DNA of 15,565 nucleotides from positions 2,199 through 17,763 of the forward strand of contig NW_014013431.1 in assembly GCF_000611645.1 (NCBI RefSeq). The letters run 5' to 3'. A program made the position numbers and the translations under genes. The notes under the pieces are model-generated. The model made no database searches. It worked only from the letters and a program-made list of their open reading frames with translations, and was not told where the DNA came from. The first letter of the stretch is position 1. Each line of letters opens with the position of its first letter. This DNA comes from Monoraphidium neglectum (Eukaryota > Chlorophyta > Chlorophyceae > Sphaeropleales > Selenastraceae). Positions 1 through 8,242 of this stretch are shown here, one piece after another.

Positions 1-2918
1 GTCCTGCGGTGCGCCCGCCGCGACCGTCGCGGACGAGGCCGGGGGCGCCATGGACGCGGCCATCGACGGCGGCGGGTACGACATCGGCGGCGGGGCCACA
101 CCCCACGGCTGCGGGGGCCCGGCGGCCGGCGCGGCCGGCGGGGGCATCATGAAAGGCCGCGCGAGCGGGTTGGGGGCGCTGCAGCCGGCCGGGACCGGCA
201 TCATGTTGCCGAGCGCCCCAGAGGCGGAACCGTAAGAGTTTTGCGCGTCGGCCAGCCACCCGTCCACCCGGGAGCCGCCGCCGCCGCAGCCGTCGTGCCC
301 CAGGCCGCCGCCGCCGGCAGAGGAGCTGGGCTCGTCTAGGTCCATCCCTGAGTCATCAAGCGTCGGCGGAAGGTTCTCGCCGTCCAAGGTTGCGAGCGCC
401 GTCGCGGCCGCGAGGGAGCGGGTGGCGGCGAGGGACGGCATGTGGAGGGGCACGCCCTCTGCGACGGCCTCGAGGCGCAGGCTGTGGGCAGACCAGGTCT
501 TGGCGCCGGCCGGGCTGGCGGTGACGAGGTGGATGCCCTGAGGAAGGGGGGGGGGTGGGGAAGAGGCGCATGCGTAGCAAAGGAGAGGAATGTTGGACAA
601 AAGGGGTTCAGGCGCGTTGCCGAGCTGGTCAGGACACGGGGCTGCGCAAGGCAGGGGGGGCGCGCCACATAGCCCGCGGCTCTGACGCCACGACCCAACC
701 TGACAGGCCGCAGCTGCCACGCCTCAAGGCTGCACAACACAGCCTGCAGCGCTCGTCCCAATAATCTTGTCCCGCGCCACGCACCAGGTATGCGGAGCAT
801 ATTATGCCGCCCTTGTGCGCCCGCACTTTCGCTGTGTGCGGCCGCCACTTGTGCACGTCGCCGCCAGGCAGCGGGCAGGACGCGTCGACGGCGGGCGCGG
901 TGCTGTCGCCGCCGGCGCCGTTGTGGGGCGCGGGGAACGGAAACACCTGCGACGGATGAGAAGCGGAGTACGAGGGCGGCGCGATGAACCCCATGCCATG
1001 AGCACTTTGCATCCTATGGACACATGACACGAAATCAAGCAGGCCACTGCAGTACAACCGCCATGCATGCGCCTCAAATCCTTACGTTTGGTGCCCTTTG
1101 GTGCCCAATCACACGCGTGCGCGTCTCATGTCGTCATAATTGATGCAGTAAGGCGCACCTGCAGGATCCCGTCTGCGTGTGACGTCACCATGATGCCCAG
1201 ATCCTGGAACAGCGCGATGCCCCTGCGGCGGTTGGCGGTGGTTGGCGGCGGTTGGCAGTGGTTGACGGCGGGTGGCGCCGATTGGACGACCGATGGCGTC
1301 AGGCATGGTCCGGGCCGATTGCAACACCTCACAGATTGAAGACAGTGGTGCAGAGGGAATGATGCGGAAAGTGACAGGCGGTCGGAGTGGACGCAGCATG
1401 CAGCGAGGTGCACGCCTGGGCGTGAACACCAACCCTGAGTTTGGGTGCTCCAACCCAACCCATCCCGCACCGCGTCGCCGGCCCCACTCACTTGACGGCG
1501 CTGTTCGTGGGCGCCCCCAGCGCGCTGACGAGGCGCAGCCTGTGCGGCTCCACCTCCCACAAGCAGACCTGCCCGCCCGCGTGGCCGCTCAGCAGCCGCC
1601 AGTCGCCGCCCCCGCCAGCCGGCGCGTCCACCTCGGGCCAGGGTATGGACTCCAGGGTGCCCGTCAGCGCCCCGTAGGCCGCCGCGTCGCTGCCCACGAC
1701 CGACGCGAACCGCAGCGTGTCCCATAGCGTGACGGCGCTTGGGGAGCGCCCGCCGGCGGACACCATGACAGCGCCGCGGCTGAGCAGCGCCGTGCACGGG
1801 CTCGCGCCGGGCACGGGCGGGCCGTCGGGGAGCGCCTGCCAGATGATGTTGACCGACATGCCCCTGGGGTCAAACCTCAACGCCTTGATCTGGCCGGTCT
1901 CGTCACCGACCCAGGCCTGCCCCTTCTGGTCAACTGCGATCGCCCGGATCGGCGCGCGGCAGGCCGCGGCACGCGCGCTGTCCCATGCGCCGCGATGATG
2001 CGCGCGGACGGAGCCATCCAGGTGCCCGGTCCAGATGGTTGCCCCCGAGCCGACCGCGACGGCGGTGGCGGTGCTCTGCAGGGGCAGCCCATCGGGGGTC
2101 CAAGGGTTGCGTTGAGCACGTTGAGCATGTGGCACAATATTTGATCAGAGGTGCAGCACAGCGGGCCTTGGAGGGGCCGGGCAGGCTGGACGGCCGGCCC
2201 GCCCGGGTCATTGCTGCTGCTCGTTGTTTGTTGTTGATCCGTTGGACCTCTCACTCAGCCGAGTGACACTCCCTCGCCCCAACTGCACCCGCTAACCCCA
2301 GTGCCCCCCGGCCACCCGAATGACACACGCTCACCTTTGGGGGCAGCCCAAGCTCCACTTTTGCCTTGGTCGCGCCCGGGCTGAAGAAGAGCACCTTCGT
2401 GCCCGCACATACCCACAGCGTGCCCTCCTTTGCGCCGGCCCCGCCCAACGCGCCGCCGGCGCCGCCGCCGGTGCTGCCGCCGGTGCCGCCGCCGGTGCTG
2501 CCGCCCATGCTGGGGACAAACTTGAAGAATTCAATCTTGCCTGGGACTGTTAGCGCCAGGCCCCCCTCCCTCTCGACGGGCGTGCCGCTTTTGGGCCCCG
2601 ACGACGTCGACGCCAGCGGCGTGTCGGATTGCTGCGACGCTATGGGGGCACGCGGCGTCCCGGGCGGCGCGGCCGGCGCGGCCTGGCGGTGCAGGCGCTC
2701 GGAGGCGGCCTTCAGGCGCACCGCCGCCTCCTGCGAGGGCGCGTGGGCCGGGCGTGGGGCGGGAGTAGCGGGCGAGGGGGGCGTGGGGCTGCAGGGTGGA
2801 GGGCGAAAGGTATGGCTTCAGGGGTCAAAGGCGCGCCGCTCGCAAGCCCGGCCAAGCTCACACAAATGCGCCGTCACATGTGCACACGCATGCGCATGAC
2901 CACGCGCTCGCGCGCGCG

Positions 2919-2964
<46 letters not shown>

Positions 2965-3666
2965 CATACCCCACACGCGCACCGCACGCTGCAAAGCCCA
3001 CCTCAAGCTTGACCTTGCCCTTGCTCTTATTCTCTTTCTTGCCAGGCAGGAAGCGCCCTAGCAGGCCCCCGCCGCCACCACCTCCGCCGCTGCCGCCGCG
3101 CAGCTGCTTTGTGACCTGGGCCGCAGCCATCTCGAGCGCATTGCGCATCTCAAACCCCGCCTCTGCAACTGCCTGCCACGTGGACGGGCCCTCTGCGGCC
3201 TGCGGCGTGGCGGGTCCACGCGTGATACGCATACGTGAGCGTGCCGGCAGCATCGCGGCGTGGGCGGCGGGCAGAAGTGCGTGGCGCCAAAGCTGCACGC
3301 ACGCGCAAGCAGCGTGCATGCGTCCGTCACAGCACTCAGCACAAACGCAAGAGGCGGCCGACGCGTGTCCGCACGACCAATGTGCTTCTGCAGATGCTTA
3401 TGCCGCGACCGCCCAGGACGCTAACAGTGGTGCGGTTTGGGCTTTCTAGTACTGCATTTGAAACGACCCGTCCAGGTCGGCGCCAAGCCCAAATTGGTAC
3501 TCACCTTCTGCTCAAGGTCGTGCAACAGCGCCGCTGCCTGCTGCTCCAGCGCCGCCACGTCTTCCTTGAGAGCCGCATCCTGGGCCGCCGCCGCCGCGAC
3601 ATCCCGCAGCTGCGCGACGCCCGCACGCGCCCCGTGCAGCGCGTCGCGGACAGCGCTCGCCACCAT
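1..3666 (-). CDS. WD40-like beta-propeller protein, seven exons, 3' end outside window
   Basis: Proposed exons, in minus-strand order: 3666-3505, 3199-3002, 2730-2335, 2075-1492, 1222-1159, 946-785, 537-1. All introns are GT-AG and the phases join without a break, giving 701 residues before the window edge. Residues 1-120 are alanine-rich and probably helical, ending in a Gly8 run and a lysine-rich stretch. Residues 121-140 look helical. A low-complexity GGST/GGGT linker lies near 196-218. WD40-like blades follow: GTLWVCAG (223-230), IWTGHLDGSV (266-275), AWVGDETGQIKAL (306-318), VTLWDT (367-372), LLSGHAGGQVCLWEV (413-427), an HADG blade in exon 5, and IHLVTASPAGAKTW across the exon 6/7 junction. 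The tail is Gly-, Pro- and Met-rich. The ATG at 3666 sits in a good context (ACCATGG), but a longer 5' exon is possible. WD40 propellers are protein-interaction scaffolds; the specific family and function are not recognised. The second exon's acceptor is the least certain boundary. Confidence 0.72.
538..784 (-). other. Last visible intron of the WD40-like gene, with poly-C acceptor tract
   Basis: On the minus strand the donor is GTGCGT after CTG, and the acceptor is CAG preceded by C10 and then TTCCT; the C10 is the G10 run at 546-555 on the plus strand. This intron joins two in-phase WD40-like segments. The following exon is open to the window edge for 179 codons without an internal start. 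Confidence 0.7.
2452..2508 (-). repeat. Degenerate GC-rich tandem repeat coding a Gly-Ser/Thr linker
   Basis: On the plus strand the unit GCCGCCGGTGCTGCCGCCGGT recurs with small changes. Read on the minus strand inside exon 3 of the WD40-like gene, it encodes alternating GGST/GGGT/GGGA blocks. It lies between two stretches of ordinary sequence and probably forms a flexible linker before the propeller. Length variation between strains would be expected. Confidence 0.75.
2904..2958. repeat. Alternating CG/CA microsatellite in an intron
   Basis: A mostly alternating pyrimidine-purine tract: CG-rich from about 2904 to 2928, then 15 perfect CA dinucleotides (2929-2958). It lies in the second intron (3001-2731) of the minus-strand WD40-like gene. 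Such tracts are length-variable and able to adopt left-handed Z-DNA. Confidence 0.9.
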
Positions 3667-4002
3667 GGTCCCAAACGGCGACGCGGCCGCGGCCGCGCGT
3701 GGTGCGGGGCGACGCCTGCTGCCGCTGCCGCGCGGCTCAAGGCACCGTTAGCCCTGCGTTTCGCACACCAATGCTGCTAGAAGCGGCCTCCGCGGGTTGT
3801 CACCCTGGCCTCCCAGCACTCGCTGATGCCACGGGTGTACGCGTCTTGCCTGCTCTTATCAAGCTCGGGAATCATAACCTTGACAAGCCAAGAGACGTGT
3901 CGCTCGGCATTGATCATGACGGTCATCATTACAAAGCAAGTGCCAGAGTCGAGCTGGTGATCTCGCTTCCTCAACAACCAGGCTCTCATTTACCCATCAG
4001 GT

Positions 4003-4563
4003 TTAGGCTTGGAAACTTGGGTTGAGCTGGAATCCCGGCCACGCAGCCGCGGAGAGGCAGTACTTGCCAAGGGACCAGCGGGTGCCACCACTTGCCGCTG
4101 GCACACTGACAGCCACATCCGTCGCCCAGGGCTTGCCCATGAAGAGTAAGAGTGCACTGGCACAAAATGGGTCATTCACGCGCCCCACAGCGCCTGCATA
4201 CTGCACAACCACAGTAGCCATCCGTAGACGCATGCGGTGCTGCAACAACTTGCAACGGGACTCTTGTAGAATAAGCAGCCTCGGCTGCAGCCTGAAAGCA
4301 GCGTCATCTTGACCATGCGTCTGCATGGTTGAGCGAAAAACATGGTGCATCGCTGTTAAATTATCATGACGAGGCGCAAACATCTCACTGGCCACCGTAA
4401 CCTGGGTGCTCGCAGTGCGCTTCACCGCGGGCCAGGGCGCAGCCGCAGCACCTGCATGCCACAGCTCGAGAATGGGCCTCCAAGCCGCAAACACCCTCGT
4501 GCCGGCAAGAGGTTGCCTGTAACACAACATCACAGTGAGTTTGAACACGTCAGTCACCCCCAT
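4003..4563 (-). CDS. Hypothetical open segment, possible exon(s) of an unrecognised gene
   Basis: An uninterrupted reading frame of about 186 codons that ends in TAA. It begins next to a plausible intron end: TTGTGTTACAG precedes the segment coding QPLAGTRVFAAWRPILELWH. The product would have mixed composition with several aromatic and charged residues, unlike the arginine/proline-rich shadow frames elsewhere in the window. No domain, signal peptide or membrane segment is recognised. A CATGCAG/GTGCTG donor-like site near 4452 means only its first part may be exonic. It could equally be chance openness in lower-GC DNA. Confidence 0.22.
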   Translation of the reverse strand: MGVTDVFKLTVMLCYRQPLAGTRVFAAWRPILELWHAGAAAAPWPAVKRTASTQVTVASEMFAPRHDNLTAMHHVFRSTMQTHGQDDAAFRLQPRLLILQESRCKLLQHRMRLRMATVVVQYAGAVGRVNDPFCASALLLFMGKPWATDVAVSVPAASGGTRWSLGKYCLSAAAWPGFQLNPSFQA

Positions 4564-6043
4564 TCACAGGCCACAAGATGTGGCTTGCGCTCCTTACAAC
4601 ATGCAAGGTGGTAGGTAATCTACATGACGTGCCACCTAGTGGTATTCAATGCTTGTTATGAACGTGACGAGCTCCTGCGGTTGGTGTGCATGTGCTGCAT
4701 GCATGCAGGCGGCGCGTCTTCTTGACGACGGTGCAACTGGTTGCTGTGGTTGAGCAGACACTAAGCGAGGGGCGGCACCGGACCTCGGTTGCCATTTGAT
4801 AGCAGCGAGACGGTTGCAACCTCTCGACAGTTCCGGATCTGTCAAGCTGACCTGGCCGCCAGCTGGCCGTGACAATCATTCGTTGCTCACTGCTGAGAAT
4901 GCAATTTCGGGCAACTGGGCGCCCAACTGTGCAGTTGAGATCTGTGAAACTACTTTAGTGTGTAACAAGCCGCATGTAAAATGCCCTTAAATGCCAGCCC
5001 TCATACAGTAATTGCCACGCACGGCCCCAACTGATGCGCTGGGTAGTCTGCAACTGTGCCGCAACTGTGCTGCAACTCCAACGCAAACTTGACCTTGCTG
5101 CTGATAGGCAAGACAGCAGGGCCCGTTGCGCTCTGGCCGTCCTCGTCAAGGCAGAGGCGCATGCGCATGCCAGTCTGGAAGAAACCTGGGTCATACCTCG
5201 TTTTTACCTCTGAGCATTCCTCAGAGTGCATGCGTCCGGCATGCGGTCGGCAATGGAGGCGGTGACGCCTGCTGTGTTGGGGTGGCCTACGTGAGCATCT
5301 GCGCTGCATGCACCATACAAATGCAAGGAGGTGACAAGCGCAAATGAGATGCAGCCCGGGGTCCTGGAGACCATGGCGCCCTGGTTGTTTCGCCCATACA
5401 GTCATCCCTCGTCACAATGAACAAAACAGCCCCCCCCCCAACCCCGTTCGCCTTGGGTGTTTTGTTCTAATCTCTGAAGTTGTGAACATCTGGGCTGGGG
5501 CTTTACATATCCGAGGGAAGGCTGGATTGAGCCAGCACAGCAGGTGGTTACATACTGCAAACGCAGAAAAGACATAAAAATCAAATAAAACGTGGATTGG
5601 GGCACAGATATCTCGCTGGCAAGCGCTTGTGGGCACGCAGGCCAGCGGCAGCAGAGTGCGCCATGCGCGCACTGTGGCTGCCCGCCCTGCCTGTTGGTTG
5701 GGGCAGTCGGCGCTGGGGCTGGGGGAGGTGCCAAGCGACAGGATGCAGTAGTGAGTGCAACGGCACTGCCGTGCTGGTGCCAATCATCCGCGCGTGGCGG
5801 CGTCTGCAGGCTGCCGCTGCTGCTGCCCGCTTCCGCTGCTGCCTCTGACATTGCACCACGTTTGTCAATGAGAAATAGTAGTAGTATGTGTGTGGCCTGC
5901 TAAGTAAAGTTCCAGCCAGATGGACCACAATGAAGCAGCCCCTTACCCCGTGCCCCCACCCCAGTGACACCAGACACTGATCTGCCAGGGATCAAGCCCT
6001 GGCACAGCAGCCGGACTGCTGCTGCTGGCTGGCCGCCCCTTGG

Positions 6044-6165
6044 TATTGTGAAGGATCAGGCCCCCCAGCCTTCGCATTAGGCGGTGTTCGCAATTCGCTT
6101 TACCCGGAGGGTGCGGGTCGGATTTGTACTTGTGCAGGACGGGCCCCCTGAAAGCGTTCACAATA
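6044..6165. mobile_element. Possible small inverted-repeat (MITE-like) element
   Basis: TATTGTGAA at 6044-6052 is matched by its exact reverse complement TTCACAATA at 6157-6165, about 120 bp apart outer end to outer end. Just inside, both arms carry a TCAGG plus C/G-rich block in inverted orientation, so the terminal repeats extend imperfectly to about 20 bp. No clear target-site duplication is visible, so this may be chance or a foldback structure. Confidence 0.2.
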
Positions 6166-6194
6166 GGCAGAAAAATCGCATCACCCGGGTTCAC

Positions 6195-6603
6195 TGTAAG
6201 GACGGATGACTGTATAAAAAAGATACAGCTGGGACAGGGCCAGCGCCGGGGTGCGGCTGCGAAATCGGCGCAGTGACCAGCAAGGGAGGCAGTCGCGCAA
6301 CACCACCGCTGCGTAGTATAGGAGTCCCGAAAGCCATATATATCAGCAGATTTTCATCTTAGCACAACTTTCCAGTGTGCAAGATGGCCAATAGGTGCCT
6401 GCGACGCAAGCGCCTCATCGGGTATGAGCATCTTGTGCTGGGGGTGGCCAATTGTGGGTGACCCGGTCAATCGCTGCCTGCGCCGATCCCTGATAGGTTG
6501 CCGCGCTTTCAAGCACATGTATCATAATCGTCCACTGCCCGCCCGCTGCACCATAGAGCGCATACATCTCCCTAGTGTATTTCAGATCGCAGTTTAATCG
6601 AAA
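6195..6603 (+). promoter_or_regulatory. Probable promoter and 5' leader of the pyruvate kinase gene
   Basis: This 409-bp stretch precedes the pyruvate kinase ATG. It contains TATAAAAAA at 6213-6221 and an ATATATAT tract at 6336-6343, about 390 and 265 bp upstream of the start codon. Either could be a TATA box; transcription start cannot be determined from sequence. An upstream ORF begins at 6384. A spliced leader intron is also possible. Confidence 0.4.
6384..6461 (+). other. Upstream ORF in the pyruvate kinase leader (25 codons)
   Basis: ATG at 6384 opens a 25-codon frame (starting MANRCLRRKRLIG) that ends with TGA at 6459-6461, 142 bp before the pyruvate kinase start codon. It would be in the mRNA if transcription begins near the ATATATAT tract. 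Upstream ORFs of this size commonly reduce translation of the main frame. Part of it is repeated in degenerate form at about 6466-6485. Confidence 0.35.
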
Positions 6604-8205
6604 ATGGTGCAGCTCGGGCTGGACGCGGTGCTGGCGGGCACGCCCAGCACAATTTCGAAGACTAAGGTACGGGCGACGCTCGTCGGAACGTCAATGGCTG
6701 CTGTGGTGCGGCCGCTGGCGTTAGGGCCGGCCCGCGATGCGGTCTTTCCGCAGTGGAGGGCTGAGCGGGCCTCCGCCCCTCATTACAGGTAGTATGCACG
6801 CTCGGGCCGGCCTCTCGCTCGGTGGAGGTCATCGAGGAGCTGCTCAGGGCGGGAATGAACGTGGCACGCTTCAACTTTAGCCACGGCTCTCACGAGTACC
6901 ACCAGGTGCGGCGTATGGGATGATTTTCAGGGTGCTTGCACCATGGCAATCGCTCGGGGGTGCAACGGTGGCCCAGAGGAGCGGAGAGGCGGCACCAGGG
7001 TTGCCCCGGCGATCCTTGTTCAGTCCCGCGGCCTGTTTGTAACGCCTTGATGCTCAGTGCAACGCCCATCATCGTCCTTATAAGTGCTAGCATCCAGCAG
7101 CTGTATTGTCCCGTGCAAATCCACATGCTTGGCGCTGCGCGGGGTGCGCCGCCCTGCTGCTGGGCTCGACCGCGCTGCCGCAACCCTATCACCGCCTGCC
7201 CACCAACCTACGCCGCACCCCCTCCTCCTCTATCCCGCAGGAGACACTCAATGCGCTGCGCAAGGCGATGGAGAACACGAAGATCATGTGTGCCGTCATG
7301 CTCGACACCAAGGTCGGGCTTTGACAAAACGACGGCTGCCGGGGGTACTGAAGCATGCAGCATCGCCACGCGCTCCGTTTGTTGCGTGCGCCACAAACAG
7401 CCGAAGCCCGCGCGGCTGGCGGCGCAGCGAGCCCGGCTCGATACCGTGCAACACTTTGCTTGAAGCCGTTGCGTTCTGGACCTAGGTCTGCCGCACCCCC
7501 CCCCCCTTGCCTTGTCACACACAGCAAGCGTTGTGAAGCTCGATCCCATGAGCCTGCGGGTCTCCAGACGCGGGCGGTCACGCAGCATCAGGGTTCGCAC
7601 CCTATCCTTTCTTGTCTAATCAAACTTATCGTACACACCTCCGCAGGGTCCCGAGATCCGCACCGGCATGCTGGAGGGCGGCAAGCCCGTGCAGCTCACG
7701 GCCGGCCAGGTGCGCGCGCTGGGCACTCGTGCGGCCAGGGGTGCAGAGCCCTGGGGCCCTTGAGGGGTGCGAGTTGTCGGGCTCCTTGGTCTGAAGGCAC
7801 GGACACATGCTGAGGGGTGGGGGGTGGTGAAGCAGCAGCTGCGGCTGCCTGCAGTAACAGTTAGGAGTGGCTGGTGGAGACGTGAGTCCGAGAACAGACC
7901 AGATCAGAGCAGACCAGAGGGCAGGGAGCCGACCCTGGCCCCCAGGGGGCGACACCCCCAGCTGCTTCATGCGGCTCCCTCAGCGAGCGGCACGCGACGA
8001 GGGCTGATGAGCGAGAGCTGACGGGGAGGGCGGAAAACCAGGCGGCGTCTGCTGCGGTGGAGATCCGCAATTGCTCACTCTCCCCGCCCCCCCCCCATAC
8101 ACACACACCACCCCCGCAGGAGGTCACCCTGACGGCCGACTACTCCATCCAGGGCACCAAGGACGTCATCGCCATGAGGTGGGGGCGGAGGACGGGCATG
8201 CACGC

Positions 8206-8242
<37 letters not shown>

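Larger units (their letters stand above)
3667..6194. other. About 2.5 kb with no assignable gene; candidate minus-strand coding segments
   Basis: The GC content appears lower here than in the flanking genes. The most protein-like minus-strand segments are: 4563-4003, 187 codons ending in TAA, with a good acceptor (GTGTTACAG) at about 4517; 3989-3777, ending in TAG; about 5230-5001, containing YDPGFFQTGMRMRLCLDEDG; and about 5370-5200, containing RTPGCISFALVTSLHLYGA. A possible start is the ATG at 5851 (MSEAAAEAGSSSGS). I could not link these by splice sites into one continuous frame or recognise a family, so they are not called as a gene. A plus-strand gene is also not excluded. Other features are a C11 run near 5430-5441 and a 14-bp palindrome at 4695-4708 (CTGCATGCATGCAG). 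Confidence 0.35.

Noticed and set aside
1229..1285. GGTTGGCG-type short repeats as a coding or mobile repeat
   Set aside because: They lie in intron 4 of the minus-strand gene and read there as a C- and CA-rich tract before the acceptor, sufficient as a degenerate pyrimidine tract.
1126..1797. Minus-strand 223-codon open frame covering parts of two WD40-like exons
   Set aside because: It is in the correct frame only in its last part (GIALFQDLGIMVTSHADG). The rest is out-of-frame reading of exon 4 and intron 4.
2366..2899. Plus-strand open frame with proline-rich repeats
   Set aside because: It is the complement of exon 3 of the WD40-like gene; the minus-strand reading joins neighbouring exons in phase, this one does not.
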